Shown here one piece after another: positions 1-7,578 of a DNA stretch of 7,821 bases. Each line of letters opens with the position of its first letter. Position 1 is the stretch's first letter. The stretch is from M55B112 sp040880545 (GTDB taxonomy: Bacteria > Bacteroidota > Bacteroidia > Bacteroidales > GCA-2748055). The stretch covers positions 1-7,821 of the forward strand of contig JBBDIE010000022.1 in NCBI GenBank assembly GCA_040880545.1, read 5' to 3'. The translations under genes and the position numbers were made by a program. The notes beneath the pieces are model-generated. The model was not told where the DNA came from. It made no database searches and worked only from the letters and a program-made list of their open reading frames with translations.

Positions 1-134
1 TGCCAAAGAACAGTAAAATCAATCCTGTAAAAAGATGTGTATAAAGATTAGTCACAAATGGAGAGGGGGGGGGCAGGGGGGTGAGGTGCTACGAAGGTTT
101 GAGCAATCTCTTGCATGGTGGACTTCAACGCAGC
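1..134. other. Non-coding left edge
   Basis: No open frame here has family-like content, and frames on both strands are short. The stretch holds the G9-CA-G6 tract at 65-81 on the plus strand. To its left, positions 1-60 are A/T-rich and dense in stop codons, as expected of an intergenic region. I could not find a well-spaced Bacteroidota-type promoter (TTTG, about 19 nt, TAnnTTTG) on either strand. Confidence 0.55.
65..81. repeat. G-rich homopolymer tract (G9-CA-G6)
   Basis: The plus strand has nine consecutive G (65-73), CA, then six consecutive G (76-81), flanked by GGAGA and TGAGG. It lies 108-124 bp past the tamL stop codon in non-coding DNA, downstream of the probable terminator. Such runs are slippage-prone and error-prone in assembly, and the tract could form a quadruplex on the plus strand. 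No function is shown. Confidence 0.7.
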
Positions 135-159
135 ATAATAAATGGCCCGCCAAGGGCCA
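135..159 (-). terminator. Probable intrinsic terminator of the tamB-tamL transcript
   Basis: Reading the minus strand, 30 nt after the tamL stop, TGGCCC (159-154), loop TTGGC and GGGCCA (148-143) form a 6-bp stem with five G-C pairs. It is followed by TTTATTAT (142-135). The position and GC-rich stem fit a rho-independent terminator, but the T-tract is interrupted and the stem is short. A second upstream GGCCC (175-171) could compete for the same 3' arm. Confidence 0.5.
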
Positions 160-188
160 ATGCGCGAGGGCCGGACGATATCCAATCC

Positions 189-2498
189 TCAGAACGGATA
201 CCCGATGGCAATATTGAATACCAGGTTTTCGTTTCGCCACAGGGAACTCCCCATGTCCACCCGGTTGAATACCCACCGCTCCTTTTCAGAGAGCCATGGC
301 TTTCGCAACGGCATGGCCAGGTCGAACCGCAGAACAAAGAAGGAGAGATCGATTCTCACCCCGGCACCGGCCCCCACGGCCAGTTCATTGATAAATGATG
401 AAATCATGAAGGGTGTTCCTGAAGTGGCCGGACTGGACCTGTGCAGCCAGACATTTCCGGCCTCCACAAACAATGCCCCCTTGAGGAAATTATAGATGGT
501 GAACCGGAACTCACCGTTTAATTCAAGTTTAATATCACCACCCAGCTGGAAATAACCCGTATTTTCGCTCTCCTGGAGGTAAGTGCCGGGACCCACAGAA
601 TTGATCCGGAATGCACGGATGCTGTTGGGTCCTCCGCTGAAAAACTGTTTGTTGTAGGGCAAGATGGAGGAGTTTCCGTAAGGTCGGGCTACGCCTCCGA
701 AAAATCGCATCACCAGCCTGTTTTTGTTACCAAAGTTGTAGTATCCCCGGGCATCCACACTCACCCTGGCAAACTGCGAATATACAGAACCTGCAATGGT
801 GGAGGGGGCCTCAGGTATAAGCTGCTCCCCCTTTACCATATTGGCCAGTGAAAACAGGTTTCCCGCTGTCTCCGCTTTTGTGTGAAGGTAGTATTGAACA
901 CGCTTATTCGGAACAGCTTGTTCATTGTAAGTAAATGAATAGTTCGACCCGGAAATAAACATCTCTTCATAACTTTTTCTCAGAAACGGATTTGATTCCA
1001 GCAACGCTGTAAATTGTTCCGACTGATTGGAAATGGATGTGAAACTGATATTTAACGGATTAAACTCCTGTTCGTTCCGGGCACTTCGCTTCCAGGTATA
1101 ACCGTACTTGAGCTGAAATGTATTCATGTCGAAATAGTTGACCCTCTTCAGATATTGATAAGAGAGCGACATCCTGGTCCGGGGAATATATGAATTACCG
1201 GAGCTCTTCATCGGAAAGGGTACTAACAATCGCGGGAAATTCAGTTCAAGCTGCGGATTTAGAGCGTAGGAAAATAAATTTTTCTCGCTTCCACCCCACT
1301 GCGACTCAAAGTATCCTGCCATGGAAAGGTTGATCAATTCCGCTCCATGAAAAGCATTCCTGGTAATCAGGCTCAGATTCATCCGCGGGCCCGTGAAATT
1401 ATTCGATTTGGATACCAGTTCCGTTTCGGCCCTGAGGGCACGGTTGGATGAGGTGGTTAACAGAATCTCCACATCCAGGTATCCCAGTGCCGTTGTATCA
1501 CTGTTGGCAAATTTCACCTGCACAAATTTAAAAATCCCCAGCGACATCAAACGGTTCAGAGTAATGGAATGGTTTTTCCTGGTATAAATATCCCCCGGAT
1601 TCAAAAAAACAGATTCCGCGATCACCTCTGGCCTGATCTTCATCTCATGCTCCTCCCCCACAAACAGGATCTCCCCATGTCTTAATATCTCTTCCCGACC
1701 TTCTGTACCGGTCTGCAGCGAGTAATCCTGGTCAATCACAACCCGGCGTATACGGTATACATCCAGCGCTTCCTGCGGCAGACTGTCTTTCAGTGTCAAT
1801 TCGAAATCCACAGTAAATGCTGTTGCAGAAGTATCTGCCCTGAACAGTAAGTAATCGGGATGGAAGTAAAAGTAACCGCTGTTCTTCAACTGGGCATCTA
1901 TGCGCATTCTCTCCCTTTTTAATACGGAAAGGTTGTAATTGTCACCCGGCTGAATGAACGAATTGTCCTGCTCCTCCATGATGATCTCGCCAATGCGCTG
2001 GTCTGAAATAGCATATTGTATGCTGCCAATTTTAAATGGCCGGTGCACATAGCTGGTATAAATTATATTGGCCGTACGTTGGTTCTCTGAAATTTCTGCC
2101 TGGGTATGACTGTCAAATATTCCCATGTTGAATAAACCGGCATCGATGATGCCTGATGTGGCCAACGGTCTGATATCACTTAACAACACAGGCGCCTCTC
2201 CCCTTTCCCTGAGCCACTTACCGAGCCTGGTTGATGGCTCATCGCCTATTGCCATGTACAACCACAATTTCGGCCGCATTCCGAAAATACTGCTGTTGGG
2301 CCTGGGCCGAACCACTTTCCTGACCTCCTGTTTAATCTGCCGCTCGTCAATTTTGTGGTCCGCCTCCAGCACAATTTCCGCACCGGTATAAAGCCTTTCC
2401 CCCTCGGGCAGATGCTTCGTACCACTGCATGCCCCAAGGAGGAATCCCGGCAGTAACAACAATATTCTATACCCTTTGATCTGTTTCATAATACACAC
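189..2498 (-). CDS. tamL: TamL: lipoprotein Omp85/TamA-family outer-membrane assembly protein
   Basis: This is a 769-aa outer-membrane beta-barrel of the Omp85 superfamily, the Bacteroidota lipoprotein form of TamA, working with TamB encoded just upstream. The signal peptide has a basic start (MKQIKGYR), a leucine-rich core and the lipobox LGAC with the acylated Cys at residue 24. POTRA-like regions lie at about 35-150, 154-240 and 247-348 (the last with NPGDIYTRKN and LGIFKFVQV). The barrel occupies about 350-769. Omp85 landmarks are GGPNSIRAF (622-630, the lid-loop motif with Arg628), GGDIKLELNGEFRF (653-666), LFVEAGNVW (676-684), and GAGVRIDLSFFVLRFDLAMPL (near 711-731). It ends in aromatic Phe, the usual outer-membrane targeting signal. 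The lid-loop motif has Ala where BamA has Gly (VRGF). Start choice: GTG at 2498 lies 5 nt after AGGAGG and abuts the tamB stop. The in-frame ATG at 2489 (766 aa, Cys21) gives a more ordinary lipoprotein signal but sits 14 nt from that site. The frame is intact; the stop is TGA at 191-189. Confidence 0.93.
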   Translation of the reverse strand: MCIMKQIKGYRILLLLPGFLLGACSGTKHLPEGERLYTGAEIVLEADHKIDERQIKQEVRKVVRPRPNSSIFGMRPKLWLYMAIGDEPSTRLGKWLRERGEAPVLLSDIRPLATSGIIDAGLFNMGIFDSHTQAEISENQRTANIIYTSYVHRPFKIGSIQYAISDQRIGEIIMEEQDNSFIQPGDNYNLSVLKRERMRIDAQLKNSGYFYFHPDYLLFRADTSATAFTVDFELTLKDSLPQEALDVYRIRRVVIDQDYSLQTGTEGREEILRHGEILFVGEEHEMKIRPEVIAESVFLNPGDIYTRKNHSITLNRLMSLGIFKFVQVKFANSDTTALGYLDVEILLTTSSNRALRAETELVSKSNNFTGPRMNLSLITRNAFHGAELINLSMAGYFESQWGGSEKNLFSYALNPQLELNFPRLLVPFPMKSSGNSYIPRTRMSLSYQYLKRVNYFDMNTFQLKYGYTWKRSARNEQEFNPLNISFTSISNQSEQFTALLESNPFLRKSYEEMFISGSNYSFTYNEQAVPNKRVQYYLHTKAETAGNLFSLANMVKGEQLIPEAPSTIAGSVYSQFARVSVDARGYYNFGNKNRLVMRFFGGVARPYGNSSILPYNKQFFSGGPNSIRAFRINSVGPGTYLQESENTGYFQLGGDIKLELNGEFRFTIYNFLKGALFVEAGNVWLHRSSPATSGTPFMISSFINELAVGAGAGVRIDLSFFVLRFDLAMPLRKPWLSEKERWVFNRVDMGSSLWRNENLVFNIAIGYPF

Positions 2499-2524
2499 TC
2501 ATTCCTCCTTTTGGGGAGGAATGA
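2499..2524 (-). promoter_or_regulatory. Junction hairpin enclosing tamB stop codon and tamL Shine-Dalgarno
   Basis: In the mRNA, TCATTCCTCC (2524-2515), a six-base loop CCAAAA (2514-2509) and GGAGGAATGA (2508-2499) form a perfect 10-bp stem with five G-C pairs. The 3' arm holds GGAGG, the core of the only strong Shine-Dalgarno near tamL (AGGAGG, 2509-2504), and the tamB stop TGA (2501-2499). The tamL GTG start follows directly. No T-tract follows on either strand, so it is not an intrinsic terminator. Inference: the folded stem hides the ribosome site, and a ribosome finishing tamB opens it, coupling the two genes. The structure is certain as sequence; its function is unproven. Confidence 0.6.
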
Positions 2525-5500
2525 ATAACTCTTTCCATTTATTAAAGTTTCGCACATAAGAGATTCCGGCGCCGGTTTCCACCAATTGGCCATCAATGGC
2601 TCCCTCGTACTGGTTTTTCCTGAACCCTTTCAATCGGTAGCGACCATCCTCCGTGAGTTTATACTCCACCGTCACATCGCTGGTGATATCACTGGCCGTG
2701 TTCTCCATCGCCTTTTCCCCTTCCACATCCACCGATCCGCCGATCTGTACCGATAGTCGCTCGTTGAATAACTGCTGCTTTATACCGATCTCCACCTCGG
2801 TTCTTCCCTGGGGCTGACCAGTCTGATAATCTTCGTACGACTGAACATCGAAGTTCAGCTCAGTGGCAGGAAGCACACCTGAACTAAACCTGTTAAGTTG
2901 TGCCGAAATGAAATTGCCCACTGTCGACCTCACCAGGTCGGTTGTGGCTCCTGATACTGTCTGCATCGGATTTTCCTGGACAAACCGCCCCAATATCAAC
3001 AGTGCAAATACCTGCTTGTTCAGCGTCGATTCATCTTCGTTTAACAGGGCCAGTTTCTGATTCACTGCACCACCCAGTATTCCTTTATTTTCGGGGGGTA
3101 ACTGAATTTCGAACCCGAGAACCGGATGCAACAGTTCCCCGCGCAATTGCAGCAATACCCAAAACGGATAGCGCTGCCTGTAACTTCCCCTGTCTGCCTC
3201 ATTGAGCCCGGCCATCTGCGCAGCAACCAAATCGTAAGGGGCGGCTCGTACTTCATGTTTGGCATCCAGGTGCAAAATAGCATCCATCGGGTCGCCGTTC
3301 CAGGTAATGGTGCTGCCGGGAACAATGTCGAACCTTCGTTTGATGACCGACTCCATGGATACCGTGTAACTTCCGTCATACAGGGTGTAAACGCCGGTGA
3401 GACTCATCTTTCCGCTCCTGTCCATCACAAAGCTTAATGCAGCCTCACCACGTACCACCAACGAATCGGTGGAGGTGGGGTCCATTAACAGCCGTACCGT
3501 TGCCTGCCGGTCCACTTCCAGGATGGCCGACAGATCGATCCCGGTGAATTTTGATGAACTGACAACAGTTTCCGGCTCTCTGTAAAGTATCGTACTACCT
3601 CTTTCAGGTTCGTTAAATTCCACAACGTCTTCCCCCCTGTTGGTGGTGAGTCTGCTTTCCGGCACCACGAAGGTAAAATTAGAGCCTTCCTTCATCTTCA
3701 CTCTGCCACTTACAACCGGAAGTGCCAGCGGACCCCTGATATCCAGCCTGGTGTCCAGTACCATCTTTCCGAAAAATGTATCATTCTCCTTCACCGTAGT
3801 GTTAAACAACAAGAAATCATCTGCATGAATACGCAGGGCAAGATTGAAATCCCTGAACGATTCCATGGTAACCGATCCGTCGATCACTGCAGTCTTCTGA
3901 TCCCCGTCGGTAAGGGTGAATGCATCAAAATAGATACCGGCAGGACTGAACCGGAGTGTCTCGTTGTTCAATGCCAACCTGTTATTCAATACAGCAGGTT
4001 TTACAAAGACATCCCTGAAATGCAACTCCCCGGTTACCTCAGGGGTAGCAACTGCACCCCGGATGGAAAGACTCCCTGAAACCGTTCCCTCAGCCTCCGT
4101 GAGCTGGCCCCTGGAGAGCGCTGCTGCAGTCTCCATGGAGAGAGCGCGGATCCGGGCCCGAAGGTCCATGGTATTCCCTTCACCACCAGTAGTGAAAAAA
4201 CCATGGGCATCAAGATCGTTGCCGGCCCCGGTCAACTGCATGCTCAGATCATATCTTCCGTCTGACGGACTGTAGGTTTGAACCGCCATGTTCCCCAGCG
4301 GCTGATCGTACATTGCCAGGTTGCTGATCTCCCCATCAGCTATAATCCCGTAACCCACTTCTTTCTTTTTCAGCAGTATGTTACCATCAACCAGTCCCTC
4401 CACCAGGTTTCCCTCTTTCTCAATGATTCCCGATAACTGATCCAAATCAAAATTCCTTATCTCAATATTCAGATCATCGTTGAACCGGTTGCCTGCCGAT
4501 GTTATATTTATTTCACGCGTACCGTTTTGCATAAACAGGTGATGAATACGTACTCCCGATTTTCCAAATTCAATAAAATGATCATCGTCTATTCCCCAGC
4601 GTTGATCGCCCAGGTAAAATTCCCCCGGATCTGCCACAAGTCTGAAAACACTGCTATCCCGGGTAATCTGGGTCCTGCATGCGAACTTCCTGACCAGGTC
4701 ATCACCCATAGATGAAATCCCTGCCTCTAATTTGTTATCCTCCATCTTCCCGTCCAATAGAACATTATCTATTTGAATTTGCGGGGTAGTGATGCTGCTG
4801 CCTGAAACTGCCCACGTCAGAGCCTGCTGCACCGTATGTATATCCAGAACAAAATCTTTGATCTCCACTTCTCCGTAAACGATCTTATGCATGTTCCCAT
4901 GCATAGTTAATTCCCCTGCTGCTCCGTCAAAGTTGCATTCAATAACCCCCGGTTCTAATGCAGTCAACTGCGGCAACAATACCTGCGAAAGTATAGGATG
5001 GTTGTAGAGTTGCAGTGCAAAATGAAACCCGGATGGATCCCTCTCCGCTTCCATCCGGCTACTGTCTGTGAATGAAAAATATTTATTCGAATAAACCAGC
5101 AATTCCGGCAATATTCCGGCAGGGGAAACAGTTCCTGAATAGTTCAGATCCAACATGTCACTCCAGATATTGATTTCACTGCTGCCTGGTTCATTTACTG
5201 AGACTACCTGCAGTTTATCCATCTGATATATATTCTCTTCCATGGCTACTACAATGTTGCTGAAATCCATACTCCCATTCATGTTTTCCAAACCAGATCC
5301 CGTCAACGATCCTTCCGCTTTCATCCCAATACGAATATCATCCTTCGTGAAATTGAGTCTTTGAAGATCCGCTCCCTGAAGTTCAATACTAAAACTCAAC
5401 TTTTCCTTCCCGCTTACCAGTATTGCAGATCCCTCTATATCCATCTCCACATACGCATCACGCACCTGGATCCTCCCTTCCAGTTCCTGCCCTGCAAAGG

Positions 5501-7460
5501 TCCCTTCCAACAGCAAATCACTGTATGTATACCGGTTCAGGTGAACCTGCGATACCTTAGCTTCAAACGATGCCTCAAGGCTCTCCTTATCCTTTCCGCT
5601 CCCGGAAACTGATGCGGTGCATGTAACTGGTCCAAACATTGCTGTGTCATTGAGCAATCGGCCCAGGTCGAAACCGATAACCTCCAGTCCGCCCCTGAAA
5701 TTTTCACGGCTGTCCATGGTCCCATAAATCTGGGCATTACCAAAACTACTGTGCATCATCATGGCAGACGTAAAGTCGGTTAACTTTCCTTCAAACTGCA
5801 ACCGTATACTGATATTGGATGGCAGGGATATCTCTTCAGGAACAATCACTCCCACTATCATCTCCATATCCTGCCTTCCCGTAGTAAGCTGCATATCCGG
5901 CAAGCTATAGCTGGCTCCTTTTATATCCGGCAATCCTGTAATTGAAAAGTCTCCTGTCAGCATGGTTTGGCCACCCGTGGTAATAATCATCTCCTCTCCC
6001 TGGAGATCGTCCACTGTTCCGTACACCCTCCCGGATATTGTGCTGATGGAACTGTCACTACCCGCCAATGGTCCTATTGCAAGCTCAGGAACAAAGTAAA
6101 ACAGATCGGAATGACGGATCTCTGTCTTTTTCATATCCAGCAAAAACTTCACCAATGCAAGGGAATCACGCATCTCCTGCAACGAGGTATACCCAATGTC
6201 CAGATCCGCTTCGATTGCCGAGTGAATAGTTGCCAGGCTCAACCCCCGGATGGAAATGGAATCGGGCTCCATTCGGATATCGGCCTCAAAATTTGTAATG
6301 GAGAAATTATTCTGATCAGTGGCAGAAAATTTCTCCAGGGAAATTTTTTTCAAACCGGGTGAATATAACAGCCCCGTCGCATGGAGCGTTAGGTGGCGGA
6401 ACTGCATACTGTTTACATCAAATGCTCCTTCGTACTCCGGTGAATCTGGCACCATGTACACCAAAGAATTGTCATCCATCGTCACACGCCCCACCGATAT
6501 ATTCAGGTTGGGGATCTTTGTACCGGGATTATCAACCACCATGACCGTATCACTGTCTCTCTCACTCAATTCCCGCTGATATCGAATATCATTTTTTGAA
6601 ATGTTTATGTCATTTATTGATATATGATTGTTATGCAGATCCATCAATGCGTCCTCAATTCCGAACCGGGTAATGGCTGCTTCAAGGAATTTCCTGCCAT
6701 GATTGTCGTGGTATATGATTTCCGAATTACTGATCCGTATCCTGCCTGCCCATATTTTTGGTATAAAGTCTTCCTGGTTAACAGGCGTAGAAACGGAAGA
6801 TTCACCAGTCTCCACTTTCACCTTCAGTCCATTCAGATCAAGTGATGTGATACGGTAATTGGATTGTTCCACATCAATCTCATCCGGCTTCAGTTTCATA
6901 TCCTCAACAAATACATCAGCTTCCACGCCACCATAGGCATCATCAAATAGAAAACTGCTGCTTTTCATGCGTACCTGCCCAATGCTGAATGTCCGGATTG
7001 CAGATGGGCGCGATAGCTCCGCCTGTTGTTTCTCGGGTTCACTGAAAGCAGAAATCAGAAAATCGTAATTGAAGACCGTATCTTCAGGATTTCGGGCAAT
7101 ACTGAGCTGAACCTCATCCATCACAAGCCGGTTAATACGAACATTACCCCATATCAACTGCCTGAAAGCCAGGTTTACCTTTACCGAACCTGTGTACAGT
7201 AAAGTATCCTTCATACGGTCCTCCAGGAAGAGCCCCCGGATCACCACCGATTTTGGAAACCTGATGCGGATATTCTCCACTTCCACCCTGGTCCGGGTCC
7301 TTTCACTCAGTGAAACTGTTATTTTCTGAACTATCTTATTCTGAATGGCAGGCAGTTGTACCAACCCGCCAAGCAGCACAATCAACAGTACAAAACTCAC
7401 AACAACCTTTAATACTATGTTGATAGTTTTCCTTATAATTGATCGTATTTTGGCCATCAT
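2499..7460 (-). CDS. tamB: Translocation/assembly module protein TamB (AsmA-like, DUF490)
   Basis: This is a 1653-aa inner-membrane-anchored, periplasm-spanning protein. The family partners with an Omp85 protein (TamA/TamL) and is implicated in outer-membrane protein assembly and in moving phospholipid between membranes along a long hydrophobic beta groove. Seen here: a basic N-terminus (KIRSIIRKT) and one hydrophobic helix at about residues 13-34; an AsmA-like start after it (INRLVMDEVQLSI near 109-121); then about 1100 residues of alternating short beta strands with no further membrane segment. A recurring unit of the type LxIxGxxxxPxVxGxL occurs near 1131-1145 and 1237-1252. The C-terminal TamB domain runs from about 1250 to 1650, with GVYTLYDGSYTV (1356-1367), TWNGDPMDA (about 1386-1394) and KQVFALLILGRF (1482-1493). 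The length is usual for Bacteroidota TamB. The start is ATG at 7460 with AAGGGGAG touching it; the next in-frame ATG (7457) fits the ribosome site spacing slightly better and would remove one residue. The stop TGA abuts tamL. The frame is intact. Confidence 0.93.
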   Translation of the reverse strand: MMAKIRSIIRKTINIVLKVVVSFVLLIVLLGGLVQLPAIQNKIVQKITVSLSERTRTRVEVENIRIRFPKSVVIRGLFLEDRMKDTLLYTGSVKVNLAFRQLIWGNVRINRLVMDEVQLSIARNPEDTVFNYDFLISAFSEPEKQQAELSRPSAIRTFSIGQVRMKSSSFLFDDAYGGVEADVFVEDMKLKPDEIDVEQSNYRITSLDLNGLKVKVETGESSVSTPVNQEDFIPKIWAGRIRISNSEIIYHDNHGRKFLEAAITRFGIEDALMDLHNNHISINDINISKNDIRYQRELSERDSDTVMVVDNPGTKIPNLNISVGRVTMDDNSLVYMVPDSPEYEGAFDVNSMQFRHLTLHATGLLYSPGLKKISLEKFSATDQNNFSITNFEADIRMEPDSISIRGLSLATIHSAIEADLDIGYTSLQEMRDSLALVKFLLDMKKTEIRHSDLFYFVPELAIGPLAGSDSSISTISGRVYGTVDDLQGEEMIITTGGQTMLTGDFSITGLPDIKGASYSLPDMQLTTGRQDMEMIVGVIVPEEISLPSNISIRLQFEGKLTDFTSAMMMHSSFGNAQIYGTMDSRENFRGGLEVIGFDLGRLLNDTAMFGPVTCTASVSGSGKDKESLEASFEAKVSQVHLNRYTYSDLLLEGTFAGQELEGRIQVRDAYVEMDIEGSAILVSGKEKLSFSIELQGADLQRLNFTKDDIRIGMKAEGSLTGSGLENMNGSMDFSNIVVAMEENIYQMDKLQVVSVNEPGSSEINIWSDMLDLNYSGTVSPAGILPELLVYSNKYFSFTDSSRMEAERDPSGFHFALQLYNHPILSQVLLPQLTALEPGVIECNFDGAAGELTMHGNMHKIVYGEVEIKDFVLDIHTVQQALTWAVSGSSITTPQIQIDNVLLDGKMEDNKLEAGISSMGDDLVRKFACRTQITRDSSVFRLVADPGEFYLGDQRWGIDDDHFIEFGKSGVRIHHLFMQNGTREINITSAGNRFNDDLNIEIRNFDLDQLSGIIEKEGNLVEGLVDGNILLKKKEVGYGIIADGEISNLAMYDQPLGNMAVQTYSPSDGRYDLSMQLTGAGNDLDAHGFFTTGGEGNTMDLRARIRALSMETAAALSRGQLTEAEGTVSGSLSIRGAVATPEVTGELHFRDVFVKPAVLNNRLALNNETLRFSPAGIYFDAFTLTDGDQKTAVIDGSVTMESFRDFNLALRIHADDFLLFNTTVKENDTFFGKMVLDTRLDIRGPLALPVVSGRVKMKEGSNFTFVVPESRLTTNRGEDVVEFNEPERGSTILYREPETVVSSSKFTGIDLSAILEVDRQATVRLLMDPTSTDSLVVRGEAALSFVMDRSGKMSLTGVYTLYDGSYTVSMESVIKRRFDIVPGSTITWNGDPMDAILHLDAKHEVRAAPYDLVAAQMAGLNEADRGSYRQRYPFWVLLQLRGELLHPVLGFEIQLPPENKGILGGAVNQKLALLNEDESTLNKQVFALLILGRFVQENPMQTVSGATTDLVRSTVGNFISAQLNRFSSGVLPATELNFDVQSYEDYQTGQPQGRTEVEIGIKQQLFNERLSVQIGGSVDVEGEKAMENTASDITSDVTVEYKLTEDGRYRLKGFRKNQYEGAIDGQLVETGAGISYVRNFNKWKELFIPPQKEE

Positions 7461-7578
7461 CTCCCCTTATTCCCAAATCTGAACCCAAGTTACTATTTAT
7501 TCAGCATCTTATTGTAGAAACATCGGGAGGGGGGCCTTTTTTGAACATCAGGAGGATACATTAAAAATGCTTTTTTTA
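7461..7578. other. Intergenic spacer between the DUF2807-like gene and tamB
   Basis: This 118-bp stretch has no supportable gene. On the coding (minus) strand it starts with an A/T-only potential hairpin (AAAAA-GCA-TTTTT) just past the stop codon, too weak to call a terminator. It then has C-rich and A-rich runs (7529-7540), and ends in AAGGGGAG touching the tamB start. A near-duplicate 12-mer lies at 7519-7530 and 7544-7555. The best -7-like element (TAACTTGG, 7492-7485) lacks a properly spaced TTTG -33 element, so I do not call a promoter. Confidence 0.6.
7519..7555. repeat. Short imperfect direct repeat upstream of tamB
   Basis: On the plus strand AACATCGGGAGG (7519-7530) recurs as AACATCAGGAGG (7544-7555), 11 of 12 bases identical, with starts 25 bp apart. 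It sits 59-95 bp upstream of the tamB start. Direct repeats in a promoter-proximal spacer can be regulator sites, but two 12-mers with one mismatch may also be chance in a purine-rich stretch. No factor can be named. Confidence 0.3.

Noticed and set aside
10..58. Possible promoter on the minus strand reading off the left edge (TTTG near 57-54)
   Set aside because: At the right spacing the -7 position reads TCTTTTTA, matching the consensus poorly, and no downstream gene is visible.
48..116. A 22-codon minus-strand frame (MQEIAQTF...) past the tamL stop
   Set aside because: It is short, proline-rich because of the C tract, lacks a ribosome-binding site and lies beyond the probable terminator.
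52..337. Two minus-strand frames overlapping the 3' end of tamL
   Set aside because: They are out of frame with the conserved TamL C-terminus, which has a proper barrel ending in Phe, so they are not real genes or a frameshifted extension.
81..495. Overlapping plus-strand frames of 105 and 117 codons at the left end
   Set aside because: Both run antisense into the conserved C-terminal barrel of TamL, and their translations are low-complexity and unlike any family I recognise.
2467..2502. Alternative start ATG in the ATGA overlap of the tamB stop
   Set aside because: It is out of frame with tamL and reaches a stop after 11 codons, so the apparent ATGA overlap is not the tamL start.
5967..6362. 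131-codon open frame on the plus strand inside tamB
   Set aside because: It lies wholly antisense to a strongly supported gene, has no domain-like pattern or good ribosome site, and is the kind of shadow frame expected opposite a 5-kb gene.
7485..7492. Possible -7 promoter element TAACTTGG ahead of tamB
   Set aside because: It differs from TAnnTTTG at one position, and no TTTG occurs about 19 nt upstream; the nearest TTT-containing candidate is about 24 nt away.
7562..7578. Possible terminator after the DUF2807-like gene (AAAAA-GCA-TTTTT)
   Set aside because: The stem is only five A-T pairs with a three-base loop, so it would be unstable; such A/T runs are common past stop codons.
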